DNA of 64,000 nucleotides from Polynucleobacter alcilacus (GCF_018881545.1 NZ_JACVQD010000001.1:1268039-1332038); one strand, 5' to 3'. Shown: positions 33,743 to 42,255, counted from the first letter of the stretch. The notes: a model not told the origin generated them from the sequence alone. Translations and numbers: made by a program.

Positions 33743-34007
33743 AGATAAGTGGGCGCTAACTTGGTTTTAAAATGATGACGAAAGTTATGCACAGATAGGC
33801 GCTCAAGTCAAAATTCATGAAGATTGCGAATAAATATAAACATTAACTTTCGAAGTTGCTTATAAGCTACTGATTTATATGATAAATTTTAAAATAAGCT
33901 CGAAACTGGTGCATCAGCCCTTAGCTGATAAATTAGCTTATAAATCAAAATCCTTAGATGATATCCACAGACTTATCCACAAGCAAAACAGAAGATTGAT
34001 GTAAATA
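33743..34007. promoter_or_regulatory. hemE-priA spacer with DnaA-box cluster
   Basis: 265 bp, strongly AT-rich, with no gene. It holds TTATGCACA at 33785-33793 (fits TTATNCACA), ATATCCACA at 33961-33969 (one mismatch) and TTATCCACA at 33973-33981 (exact), all on the plus strand. The sequence AGCTTATAA recurs in a palindrome at 33858-33867 (GCTTATAAGC) and near 33933. The priA promoter must lie here; the boxes suggest DnaA-linked control or DnaA titration. Confidence 0.6.
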
Positions 34008-36140
34008 ATGCCCTTACCAGTTGTGGTCCAAGTAGTGGTTGATAAGCCCTTGACCCAGGGCTTCGATTACTTGTGGGATCTTGAAAAGTTAGGGCTTGCT
34101 CCTGTGCTTGGACATATTGTGGAAGTGCCCTTTGGAAGTTCTTCATTGGTCGGGGTGGTAATTAAAGTAAGCACTCACTCTGATTTTGAAATAGATAAGC
34201 TGAAGTCAGTAAACCAGGTGGCCCCTCTTCCACCGATGGATCCAGCAGCTTTAAGGCTAATGAATTTTGCAAGCCAGTATTACATCCACGCCCTTGGGGA
34301 AACTATTATTCCAACCATTCCACTGATGTGGAAAAAGTGGCTTGATTGGGAAAAGATCCCTAAAAAATTAGCGGCTGCAATAGAGAAAAAAAAGAAAAAT
34401 AGTCAGGCGCTTCCTAGCGATGGCTTTATTGGAGAAGCCGCTCTCAATGAAGAGCAAAAATCTGCGCTAGATAAATTACGCCAATGCAGCAGCAATGAAG
34501 CAGAGTTCAAGCCCTTTCTTTTGCAGGGACAAACCGGCAGCGGTAAGACTGCAGTCTTCCTAAATTGGTTGAGGAAGATTTTAGAGAACAGCACATCGCA
34601 AGTCTTATTGCTGGTCCCCGAAATTAATTTAACACCGCAGTTAGAGCGACGCGTTAGAGCCTATTTTCCTGAGAAAAAAATGGCCGTCCTTCATAGTGGA
34701 GTAACTGAGAAAGAGCGAGGCATTGCTTGGTACGAAGCTGTTACCGGAAGCGCCCAAATTATTTTAGGGACAAGATTAGCCGCTTTAGTGCCACTACCAA
34801 ATTTACGCGCAATCGTTGTTGATGAAGAGCACGACCCTTCATATAAACAACAAGACGGAATTCGGTATTCTGCCAGGGACCTTGCAATCTGGCGCGCACA
34901 TGATGTGAAGATACCAATCTTGCTTTCTTCCGCGACACCCTCTCTTGAAACCTGGTCAGCAGCAAAGGCCGGCCGTTATGAGTATCTACGCTTAGATCAA
35001 AGAGCTCAGGGCGCTCATCTGCCCACCGTACATCTTATTAATACGCGAGATCCTCGAAATCAATATAGCCCTGGCGATTTGGATAAGCCAAAAGAAAAAA
35101 TCCTCGTTAGCAAAACCTTAGCCCATGCAATTAGTAAAAACTTCAGCAATAAAAAACAAAGTTTAATACTCATTAACCGCAGGGGCTATGCGCCAGTGCT
35201 CAGTTGCGGGGCCTGTACATGGTTATCCAAATGTCAACAATGTAGCTCATATATGGTGATGCATAAGGCAGGCGCTTTAGGAAAAAAGCCCGTATTAAGT
35301 TGTCATCATTGTGGTTTGGTTAAGGCAATTCCTAGCCACTGCCCAGATTGTGGAAATGCAGATCTCAAAACATTGGGCCAAGGAACACAAAAAATTGAAG
35401 ATACCTTGGAGGGGATGTGGCCTGATGCCAAAGTGCTACGAGTGGATACAGATGCAAGCAGAAGCAGCAAGGGCGCTGAAGAGTTATTTCAGGAAATTCA
35501 TGAAGGCAAGGTAGATATTGTCGTTGGTACCCAAATGATTGCTAAGGGCCATGATTATCAAAACATTGGATTGGTTGGTGTTTTGGATGCAGATAGCAGA
35601 TTGTTCTCTCAGGATTTCCGGGCTGCAGAGCGTTTATTTGCACAATTGGTTCAGGTCGCTGGGCGCGCTGGGCGATCGGGTAAGGATGGTCAAGCGGGTG
35701 GCGAAATTTATATCGAAACTCAATATCCAGAGTCGGCTGTATTCCAGTACCTGCTTCGTCATGATGTTGATGGGTTTCTATCTCATACCGCCAAGGAGAG
35801 AGAAGAGGCTGGACTGCCCCCGTTTTCATACCAGGCTTTAGTGCATGCAGAATCGAAGAGTTTAGACCGGTCAATTCAATTTCTAAGCGACCTTAAAGGG
35901 CGCCTTAAGACCAAGAGCCTTATTAATAAAGGACTAAGGATTTATGACCCAGTGCCAAAGGCGGTAATGCGCGTGGCTGGAACGGAGCGCGCACAGCTTG
36001 TGATTGAATCTGACAGCCGCAAGCAGTTGCAAGAAGTACTCGAGGCGATTGATGCTGACTTACGGGAAAAATCTCAAGGACGCATTAGCAAAGAAACGCG
36101 TGTGCGTTGGTTGATCGAACGCGATCCAATCAACATCTAA
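34008..36140 (+). CDS. priA: Primosomal replication protein N' (PriA helicase)
   Basis: 710-residue superfamily 2 helicase that reloads the replisome at stalled forks. An N-terminal 3'-DNA-binding domain precedes Walker A GQTGSGKTAVF (about 174) and the DEEH box (about 271). Paired cysteines CGACTWLSKCQQC, CHHCG and CPDCG form the zinc sites, and the helicase C-terminal part has VQVAGRAGRSGK. It is slightly shorter than the E. coli protein (732). The stop is 5 bp from the convergent gcvH stop. Confidence 0.96.
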   Translation: MPLPVVVQVVVDKPLTQGFDYLWDLEKLGLAPVLGHIVEVPFGSSSLVGVVIKVSTHSDFEIDKLKSVNQVAPLPPMDPAALRLMNFASQYYIHALGETIIPTIPLMWKKWLDWEKIPKKLAAAIEKKKKNSQALPSDGFIGEAALNEEQKSALDKLRQCSSNEAEFKPFLLQGQTGSGKTAVFLNWLRKILENSTSQVLLLVPEINLTPQLERRVRAYFPEKKMAVLHSGVTEKERGIAWYEAVTGSAQIILGTRLAALVPLPNLRAIVVDEEHDPSYKQQDGIRYSARDLAIWRAHDVKIPILLSSATPSLETWSAAKAGRYEYLRLDQRAQGAHLPTVHLINTRDPRNQYSPGDLDKPKEKILVSKTLAHAISKNFSNKKQSLILINRRGYAPVLSCGACTWLSKCQQCSSYMVMHKAGALGKKPVLSCHHCGLVKAIPSHCPDCGNADLKTLGQGTQKIEDTLEGMWPDAKVLRVDTDASRSSKGAEELFQEIHEGKVDIVVGTQMIAKGHDYQNIGLVGVLDADSRLFSQDFRAAERLFAQLVQVAGRAGRSGKDGQAGGEIYIETQYPESAVFQYLLRHDVDGFLSHTAKEREEAGLPPFSYQALVHAESKSLDRSIQFLSDLKGRLKTKSLINKGLRIYDPVPKAVMRVAGTERAQLVIESDSRKQLQEVLEAIDADLREKSQGRISKETRVRWLIERDPINI

Positions 36141-36145
36141 TTTTC

Positions 36146-36535
36146 TTATCCACCTGCAGTAGAATTGTATTTGTCTAGATCCATTAATTGAGCTAGTTCA
36201 GCAGCAAGATTACCCTCATGAGGTTTGATTTTGAATAACCAGACACCATAAGGTTTTTCATTTACTAATTCAGGTGTGGCATCCATTGCTTCATTCAGGG
36301 CAACAATTTCTCCGCTAATAGGCGCATGAATGTCACTGGCCGCCTTTACAGATTCAATTGCGGCAATGGCTTCACCCTGCTTTACTTGTTGGCCAAGTTT
36401 CGGCGCTTGAAAGAACATGACATCGCCCAGTGCCTCTTGAGCATGGTTGCTAATGCCGACCCAAACTAAGCCATCGCATTCTATGTCGGCCCACTCATGT
36501 GTTTCAGCAAATTTAAATGTATCTTGGCTATTCAT
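36146..36535 (-). CDS. gcvH: Glycine cleavage system H protein
   Basis: 129-residue lipoyl carrier, the same length as E. coli GcvH. It shuttles the aminomethyl group between the P and T proteins. The lipoylated lysine is Lys64 in AIESVKAASD. The ATG at 36535 gives MNSQDTFKF; an upstream in-frame start at 36577 would add 14 atypical residues. No gcvT or gcvP lies next to it, so it is either separated from its partners or an additional H-like protein that might serve lipoate relay. Confidence 0.92.
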   Translation of the reverse strand: MNSQDTFKFAETHEWADIECDGLVWVGISNHAQEALGDVMFFQAPKLGQQVKQGEAIAAIESVKAASDIHAPISGEIVALNEAMDATPELVNEKPYGVWLFKIKPHEGNLAAELAQLMDLDKYNSTAGG

Positions 36536-36717
36536 GGTTTTATCCTCAAGGTGCATTCTATGTTGACTGACATACAACTAGCGCTTATTCAAAATGTGAA
36601 TTAATCTGCCTATCTCATAACCATGAGCAAACAATACGCTTTGATTTTGGACATGGGCTAGAGCCTAGGTCCGTAATGATGCCGAAGTATTTTTACCCTC
36701 GGATTTAAAACTGTAAT
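36536..36717. other. Intergenic region, nothing recognised
   Basis: 182 bp between gcvH and the zinc-ribbon gene. It contains only a 12-codon plus-strand frame from 36624. It probably includes the gcvH promoter, but I see no convincing -35/-10 pair. Confidence 0.4.
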
Positions 36718-36903
36718 CTAGGTTTTTGCTGAACCAGTACGGTGCGTACGGTTATATAAACAGCTGGCGCAAATCCAGCGTTGCTTGCGATTGCTAGTTG
36801 GAATCCATGTACCACCCTCGAGTCGTTTTTCGCGACTGCAAGAAGAGCAAAACTTGAGGCTCTGAGAGGTGTCTTGGGTAGCGGCTGGAGTCGATGTAGT
36901 CAT
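36718..36903 (-). CDS. Small zinc-ribbon protein of unknown function
   Basis: 61 residues from ATG at 36903 (MTTSTPAATQ). After a polar N-terminus it has CSSC and CASC about 27 residues apart, a layout that would form one four-cysteine zinc site, with basic residues between and after. It lacks a signal peptide or membrane segment. It lies 36 bp downstream-side of the desaturase stop on the same strand. I do not recognise the family; a nucleic-acid or protein-binding ribbon is plausible. Confidence 0.6.
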   Translation of the reverse strand: MTTSTPAATQDTSQSLKFCSSCSREKRLEGGTWIPTSNRKQRWICASCLYNRTHRTGSAKT

Positions 36904-36945
36904 GGGCAATCCGGGTAAGGCAAATCTATGTACAGAAGATCTATT

Positions 36946-38088
36946 TTACCCGTTTTGTCCCACTGGGGCTGGGCTTAGGACAACTCGGACAGAATCAGCA
37001 GTCTTATTGCCATCAAAATCAAGCCAAGCCTTGTTTTCAAAGTCATAGAGCTTACATTTGCGGGCCGTATCGAAATACCAGTTCCAGGAGAACTTTTGCA
37101 CAAAAATACGATCTGGCAGGATGGTTTCAAGGGTATTTTGGGCTTCCTGCAGGCGATACAAAGGCACGCTCATATCAACGTGATGGGCAGTGTGCTCCAT
37201 GATGTGATGCATCAAAGAGCCCCAAATCCAGTTAAAAGTCAGGTGAACTGTGGTTGACACAAAGGGCTGCGCACGCAACCACTCAGATTTTTTGTCATAC
37301 CAAGAAACAGATGGATGGGTGTGGTGAACATAAACCACAAATCCAATCATGCCGTTCCAAAACAGGAAGGGCACAACAAAGCCAGTAATTAAACCAAGCC
37401 AAATGGATTGACCAGTAGTAATGGCGCCAGCAACAAGGCAAGCAATCCACACAATTGCAAAACCCGTAACTAACAAGTTGTCTTTTAAGAAAATCGGGCG
37501 ATCGCCAGGCTTGTTTTTAGCATTTGGGAAGTACTCACGTCTCCACCAAATCTCAATGAGGTAGTAGAAGACAGGACCCCAGCCACTACGATAAAGATGC
37601 TCTAGAGCCTTACGCCATGTGGGTAAGGCGTCAAATTCTTCTTTAGATAAAGGCGCCCAAACGAAATCAAATCCTTTGAGGTTTGTTTGCCCGTGATGCA
37701 CTACGTTATGACCTACGTCCCATAAGCTATAGGGGGTAAGTGAAGGTAAAAATGCAATGCGCCCCAATATTTTATTGAGTTCACGATTGGGGGTGAAGCT
37801 TTGATGGCATGCGTCATGGCCCAGAATGAAAATGCGTCCAGTCACAAAGCCGGCTACTAAGCCAAATATTATTTTGAGCAGAATATTTTCAACAAAGATC
37901 GTGCCAGCAATACAGGCAAGCCATAAAGCAGCATCAATGAAGAGAAGCATAATTGCACGCCCAGTTTCGCCCTGCGCCATGGGGATTAACCAGCTCCGAA
38001 TGATTTTTCGGTGAGGTAATGGTGCCTCAGGGGACAAGGGGTTTGTCAGAGAGGGCTCTGAAAGGGCTGAATTTAGATTTGTAGACAC
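36946..38088 (-). CDS. Membrane fatty acid desaturase
   Basis: About 380 residues with three histidine boxes of the membrane di-iron desaturases: GHDACH (about 90-95), HNVVHH (about 127-132) and HTAHH in the C-terminal third. Long hydrophobic stretches lie between them (about 45-85 and 205-250). These enzymes introduce double bonds into acyl chains at the cytoplasmic membrane face; box spacing resembles the omega-6/delta-12 group, but hydroxylases and ketolases share it. The start chosen is GTG at 38088 (MSTNLNSAL); TTG at 38100 is an alternative. Confidence 0.85.
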   Translation of the reverse strand: MSTNLNSALSEPSLTNPLSPEAPLPHRKIIRSWLIPMAQGETGRAIMLLFIDAALWLACIAGTIFVENILLKIIFGLVAGFVTGRIFILGHDACHQSFTPNRELNKILGRIAFLPSLTPYSLWDVGHNVVHHGQTNLKGFDFVWAPLSKEEFDALPTWRKALEHLYRSGWGPVFYYLIEIWWRREYFPNAKNKPGDRPIFLKDNLLVTGFAIVWIACLVAGAITTGQSIWLGLITGFVVPFLFWNGMIGFVVYVHHTHPSVSWYDKKSEWLRAQPFVSTTVHLTFNWIWGSLMHHIMEHTAHHVDMSVPLYRLQEAQNTLETILPDRIFVQKFSWNWYFDTARKCKLYDFENKAWLDFDGNKTADSVRVVLSPAPVGQNG

Positions 38089-38170
38089 GATAAGAATCAA
38101 TAAGTTAGACGCAAATGATAGTGGTTTTTGTTTTTCTGTGCATGATGTAGGTCAAAAACCCCCTTTGTTT

Positions 38171-38246
38171 TGGCGCGCCCGGCAGGAATCGAACCTGCGA
38201 CCCTTGGCTTCGGAGGCCAATACTCTATCCACTGAGCTACGGGCGC
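38171..38246 (-). tRNA. tRNA-Arg (anticodon CCG)
   Basis: 76 nt on the minus strand with an encoded CCA end. The acceptor stem GCGCCCG pairs perfectly with CGGGCGC, the D-loop region is GCTCAGTGGATAGAGT, the anticodon loop CTCCGAA sits on a TTGGC/GCCAA stem, and the T-arm is GCAGG/CCTGC. The anticodon reads CGG codons. Confidence 0.96.
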
Positions 38247-38350
38247 CAGAGCAAAAACTGGCAACTTCGCTATTGTAAGTGTCTATACCCCTGCTCTCTA
38301 GTTATAATCTTTGCAAATCAACTCTAAAACCCGCCAAATAAGAAATTCCT

Positions 38351-38581
38351 ATGAGCAACGAGCACGGAAATCTAATTAAAACCCCAAAACAGCTGATCAT
38401 CATAGTTTTTGCCAGTTTTTTTGTGCCCCTCATCATTATTTTGTTGCTATTGGTGTTTGTAAACAATGGCAAGCGCGGCGACAGCTCAGCTTCTGCTGAG
38501 CAATTAATTAAGCCGGTTGCACAGCTCAATTTCCAAGATTCCAGCATTCCGGCGGATGGTAAAGCACCAGATGCGAAGTAA
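38351..38581 (+). CDS. Small single-pass membrane protein resembling a cytochrome c5 anchor
   Basis: 76 residues. A polar start containing LIKTPKQLI leads into a strong membrane helix (about 16-40, FASFFVPLIIILLLLVFV), then a short polar tail with IKPVAQ. From memory this resembles the N-terminal anchor of membrane-bound cytochrome c5-family proteins of betaproteobacteria, but no CxxCH follows; the protein stops and a terminator hairpin comes next. It may be a stand-alone anchor or remnant. A separate soluble cytochrome c gene lies at 40941. Confidence 0.65.
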   Translation: MSNEHGNLIKTPKQLIIIVFASFFVPLIIILLLLVFVNNGKRGDSSASAEQLIKPVAQLNFQDSSIPADGKAPDAK

Positions 38582-38599
38582 AGATATTTAGCATTCAGT

Positions 38600-38629
38600 A
38601 AAAAAGCTGGCTATATGCCAGCTTTTTTA
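38600..38629. terminator. Bidirectional rho-independent terminator
   Basis: AAAAAGCTGGC-TATAT-GCCAGCTTTTTT: an 11-bp stem with A and T tracts on either side, between two convergent genes. It includes the rsmI stop codon, so it could end transcription from both sides. Confidence 0.85.
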
Positions 38630-39532
38630 TTTCTCAGAACTTTCATCTTTGGCATCCAATGCAATTTGATAGGCTTCTTTTTTAGTTAGCCCTAATGCTT
38701 GCGATAAAACTGCAGCAATTTCTTTGCTACCGAGATAGGGGCTTAATGCATTTGCCCACCCTAAGAGCGTGGCATGCTCTGGAGCCTCATCAGACTTAGC
38801 CTGGCGGGGTGCGACTAGAATAACAAACTCGCCCTTGAGGCTTTCGGTAGTTTCTAGCCATGCGGCAATCTCCGCGACTTGAAGAGAAACAAGCTGTTCA
38901 AATTTTTTGGTTAACTCCCGACAAATAAATATGTGACGATCTGACTCTAAAGCCTTAGCTAAAAAAAGTAGGGTTTCACGGATGTGATGGGGTGACTCAA
39001 AAAAGATACTGGTTTTTTTACTGTTACAAATATCTTGTATCAAAGCATCGCGCTCTTTGGTTTTATTCGGCCAAAAGCCTAAAAACTGAAAGCGCCCTTC
39101 CGCGTTCATCATGACCTTACCAGCAGCAGAGATCGCGCAAGACACAGCGCTTGCGCCAGGCACAGGAATTACTCGAAAACCTGCTTTTTGAACTTCATAA
39201 ACCAATCTTGCCCCCGGGTCAGAAACGCCAGGGGTGCCAGCGTCCGATATATAGGCCCAGCGCTCATTGTTGGCTAGGTGTTGAATAACAGTCTGGGCCC
39301 CGCCCACTTCATTATGTTCATGAAGTGCTAAACATTTTTTGTGAATACCAAATTGCTGCAAAAGAGACGCACTATGTCGCGTATCTTCACAGGCAATGCC
39401 GTCTACTGCATTAAGTACGTGTAGCGCGCGCAAAGTAATGTCGCCCAGGTTGCCTATAGGCGTGGCAATCATATACAGGGAACCAAGCGGTAAATCCTGT
39501 TGTTTTAGAAAATCAAATGAGCCTAAATCCAT
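38627..39532 (-). CDS. rsmI: 16S rRNA (cytidine-2'-O)-methyltransferase RsmI
   Basis: 301-residue SAM-dependent enzyme that 2'-O-methylates C1402 (E. coli numbering) of 16S rRNA. TPIGNLGDITLRA near residue 25 and SDAGTPGVSDPG near residue 97 are the family motifs of the tetrapyrrole-methylase fold. It is transcribed divergently from the SIS gene; in E. coli the order is rsmI-lpoA-yraN-diaA-dolP, and here lpoA and yraN are missing from the site. Confidence 0.95.
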   Translation of the reverse strand: MDLGSFDFLKQQDLPLGSLYMIATPIGNLGDITLRALHVLNAVDGIACEDTRHSASLLQQFGIHKKCLALHEHNEVGGAQTVIQHLANNERWAYISDAGTPGVSDPGARLVYEVQKAGFRVIPVPGASAVSCAISAAGKVMMNAEGRFQFLGFWPNKTKERDALIQDICNSKKTSIFFESPHHIRETLLFLAKALESDRHIFICRELTKKFEQLVSLQVAEIAAWLETTESLKGEFVILVAPRQAKSDEAPEHATLLGWANALSPYLGSKEIAAVLSQALGLTKKEAYQIALDAKDESSEK

Positions 39533-39611
39533 GAAGGGTATCTTTTACCTAAGAATGTTCAATAAACAAGAGGATACGTTGCTTTTGCTTTAGCTGGCCG
39601 CATTAGAAAAT

Positions 39612-40241
39612 ATGGCAGCTTTGGCGCATAATATTGACATGGATAAAGACACTATCGAACGTTTGCGCAAGCGCGCATCGCAACATTTTTTAGACAGCAT
39701 TGCAGTAAAGCAAGAGGCTGAGAAAGTTCTTCCAGATTCCGTAGCGCTTGGGATACTGGCAATGGTTAAATGTTTGCGGGCTGGCGGCAAAGTAATGGCT
39801 TGCGGTAACGGCGGTTCTGCAGCCGATGCTCAGCACTTTGCAGCAGAGCTGATTGGTAGATTTGAGCGTGAGCGTGAAGAACTGGCGGCAATTGCGCTTA
39901 CTACAGATACTTCAATCCTTACTGCTGTTGGCAACGATTACAGCTACGATGAAATTTTTAGTAAGCAAGTGCGGGGCCTTGGAAAAAAAGGCGACATCCT
40001 TTTAGGAATTTCTACATCTGGTAATTCTAAAAATGTCGTCAAAGCAATAGAAGCTGCAAAAAAGATGGGCATCAAAATTATTGCGTTCACGGGTAATGAC
40101 GGCGGCAAGATTGCCACCTTGTTGGATCAAGAGGATATTCATCTTTGTGCACCCTCCACTCGCACTGCCCGTATTCAAGAAACCCATTTGGTTTTACTCC
40201 ACGCCTTATGCGATGGAGTTGATCACGTGTTGTACGACTAA
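39612..40241 (+). CDS. SIS-domain protein, DiaA/GmhA-type phosphoheptose isomerase
   Basis: 209 residues with a sugar-isomerase fold: CGNGGSAADAQHFAAELIGRF (near 67), here cited as NGGSAADAQHF, then LTTDTSILTAVGNDY and GISTSGNSKNVV. GmhA isomerises sedoheptulose-7-phosphate for LPS heptose synthesis; DiaA is a relative that binds DnaA. The position before a DolP-type gene and next to rsmI favours the DiaA lineage, while sequence alone suits either. A second ATG at 39642 could be the true start. Confidence 0.85.
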   Translation: MAALAHNIDMDKDTIERLRKRASQHFLDSIAVKQEAEKVLPDSVALGILAMVKCLRAGGKVMACGNGGSAADAQHFAAELIGRFEREREELAAIALTTDTSILTAVGNDYSYDEIFSKQVRGLGKKGDILLGISTSGNSKNVVKAIEAAKKMGIKIIAFTGNDGGKIATLLDQEDIHLCAPSTRTARIQETHLVLLHALCDGVDHVLYD

Positions 40242-40265
40242 ACAATCTTATAAAGAAAATACCCA

Positions 40266-40913
40266 ATGCGAATTCATTCTCTAGGTAAGTTAGCAATAGT
40301 TGCACTTGCTGTATTGCAACTCTCATCTTGTGCAGTAGTGGCCGTTGGTGGTGTTGCAGCTGGCGCAGCCATTATGGCGGATCGTCGCACCCCTGGAGTA
40401 CAAGCTATCGATAAGGGTATTGAGCTAGAGGCCAATAATGCGCTTGCCAAAAAATTTGGCGACAACGCACATATCAACGTAACTTCGTTTAATCAAAAAG
40501 TATTGCTTACCGGTGAAGTAAAAGATGCTGACATTAAAGGCGAGGCAGGGGCATATGCAAAGGCAATGAAGAATGCGCGTTCCGTGTTTAACGAATTGAT
40601 TATTGGCCCCAACAGCAGCTATACATCACGCGCTAACGATTCTTATTTAGAGTCGAAGATCAAAACGCAAATGATTTTTACTGAGCAGTTGCCATCGAAT
40701 TCAATGGCTATTGTTGCTGAAGGTAGCAGTATTTATTTGATGGGCATCTTGACGCAAAGCGAAGCTGATCTTGCAAAGAAAATCGCAAGCAATACCAGTG
40801 GTGTGAAAGATGTGTATGTTTACTTTGACATTATTTCTGATGCTGAGAAAGTGCGCCTTGAAAAGCAAGGCAAAGCGGATCAATCGCAGCCAGATAGCCC
40901 CCCAAAGAATTAA
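40266..40913 (+). CDS. BON-domain outer-membrane lipoprotein, DolP-like
   Basis: 215 residues with a lipoprotein signal peptide ending LQLSSC (Cys22 lipidated). Two BON domains follow: INVTSFNQKVLLTGEV (about 75-90) and SIYLMGILTQSEADLA (about 155-170). DolP (YraP) in E. coli supports outer-membrane integrity at division sites. The order SIS gene then this gene, 24 bp apart, matches diaA-dolP. The tail is polar (QPDSPPKN). Confidence 0.85.
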   Translation: MRIHSLGKLAIVALAVLQLSSCAVVAVGGVAAGAAIMADRRTPGVQAIDKGIELEANNALAKKFGDNAHINVTSFNQKVLLTGEVKDADIKGEAGAYAKAMKNARSVFNELIIGPNSSYTSRANDSYLESKIKTQMIFTEQLPSNSMAIVAEGSSIYLMGILTQSEADLAKKIASNTSGVKDVYVYFDIISDAEKVRLEKQGKADQSQPDSPPKN

Positions 40914-40940
40914 TTATTTTTTTAGACAAGATTGTTAGTA

Positions 40941-41291
40941 ATGGCTTTATGTAGAGCGGTAAAGATAGTTTTTTTATTTGCCCTGCTTGCATTGCATCTT
41001 CCGAATGTGCAAGCAAGGAGCGAAGATCAAAAAGCATTTGCTATTGCAAAACAAAACGCGTGCCTAGGTTGTCATGCAAACAATAAAAAAATTGTTGGGC
41101 CTAGCTTTCAATCCGTTGCACAGAAATATAAAAATGACAGTAACGCGCAAACTTTTTTGAAAAATAAAATTGCCAAAGGTGGGTCAGGTTCTTGGGGGGT
41201 TGTGCCTATGCCTGCGAATGCTAAGTTAAGCGAAGCAGATTTATCTCTACTGGCGGGCTGGATCCTGCGTGGCGCGCCAAATGAGAATTAA
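40941..41291 (+). CDS. Monohaem class I cytochrome c
   Basis: 116 residues from ATG at 40941. A signal peptide ends near LPNVQA (25), and the haem motif CLGCH is at 41-45. GVVPMPAN supplies the distal methionine, and a C-terminal helix LSLLAGWIL is present. The size and spacing match c551/c552-type periplasmic electron carriers, so the protein probably passes electrons to a terminal oxidase or nitrogen-oxide reductase. It follows the BON lipoprotein by 27 bp and overlaps the convergent GNAT gene by 4 bp. Confidence 0.85.
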   Translation: MALCRAVKIVFLFALLALHLPNVQARSEDQKAFAIAKQNACLGCHANNKKIVGPSFQSVAQKYKNDSNAQTFLKNKIAKGGSGSWGVVPMPANAKLSEADLSLLAGWILRGAPNEN

Positions 41292-41944
41292 GGGGCCAGT
41301 CCAGGTCTGCCTAGGAACCACCACCAAGCTTGATTTGAGCGCTTTAGATTTTCTTTCAGCGCGTAATCCATATCAGCCCATTGTTCTTTAGCAGCCTCTT
41401 CCACAATAGTGGCTGGACTTGCTGGCGGCAGCTTTAGGTAGGCATCAGCATCGCCATAGGCGTATTCAACCGACATGCCAGCCTTTTGTGCCAAATGCAT
41501 CATCGCTTTATTGTTGGCTAGGCAGTGAACAAATAGGGTTTGGATGTTGGTATTGCGGGAATGAACGGCTGAACGCTGCAATAAGGCCGTACCAATGCCC
41601 TGCGCGCGCCCTTCTGGCAATACGGATACACCAAATTCAGCGGCATGGGCTTTGCCCTTCACTTCAGGTAAATAAGCCAAATGCGCCATCCCAACGAGCT
41701 TTAAATTCAAATCAAAGACGCCAAAGATGGCGTCCCTATTGAAGTCCAGCCGTTCTACGTAATGCTGAATGACCTCATCTGGTGTTTGAGTACCAAATCG
41801 AAGGCGCCGGTCGTCCTCACCAAGCTGCAATAGATGCTGAAGAATTTCTTCTCTATGTCCGGCATGGAGCTCTCTTACAGGAACTGCTTGTCCAGCCGTA
41901 TAGGGGGCTCTGGACAAGCGGTTATTTACTAATTCATTGTTCAT
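41288..41944 (-). CDS. GNAT-family N-acetyltransferase
   Basis: 218 residues. The acetyl-CoA loop is seen as SVLPEGRAQGIGTALLQR (about 100-130), preceded by a beta strand AAEFGVSV, as in the GCN5-related fold. The substrate is unknown. The C-terminus is basic and tryptophan-rich (NQAWWWFLGRPG). It is transcribed toward the cytochrome gene and away from the rRNA operon. Confidence 0.85.
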   Translation of the reverse strand: MNNELVNNRLSRAPYTAGQAVPVRELHAGHREEILQHLLQLGEDDRRLRFGTQTPDEVIQHYVERLDFNRDAIFGVFDLNLKLVGMAHLAYLPEVKGKAHAAEFGVSVLPEGRAQGIGTALLQRSAVHSRNTNIQTLFVHCLANNKAMMHLAQKAGMSVEYAYGDADAYLKLPPASPATIVEEAAKEQWADMDYALKENLKRSNQAWWWFLGRPGLAP

Positions 41945-42189
41945 GCAAACATAGTAGCAGGGTTATATGTAAATCACAGGGTTTTCCCTAATTAATATGC
42001 AGCCAATGTGCGAAAAAAGCATCAAAAATGCAGCTTGCTAGGGTCTACCCGAGCTCAAAATTATGTAAAAACAAGAGAAATTGAAAAAAATTCAATTTTT
42101 TTCAAAAAGACATGCCGTTGATTTCATTCATTTTATTTTTAGAATCAGTAAAAACCTCGCTCTTTTTAAGAAAAAGACTACGAAAGGTG

Positions 42190-42218
42190 TTGACGACCCC
42201 TCATAAGTACGCTATAGT
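42190..42218 (+). promoter_or_regulatory. rrn promoter (-35 TTGACG, -10 TATAGT)
   Basis: The spacing is exactly 17 bp. The -10 is followed by pyrimidine-rich sequence, and the region upstream is A/T-rich. Transcription would start near 42225, about 200 nt before mature 16S. Confidence 0.85.
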
Positions 42219-42255
42219 CTCACCTCTCTGCTGAATGTTATTTCAAACAAGTCAG

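Noticed and set aside
36624..36662. 12-codon frame MSKQYALILDMG between gcvH and the zinc-ribbon gene
   Set aside because: It is too short, lacks a ribosome-binding site and has no sign of continuing in another frame.
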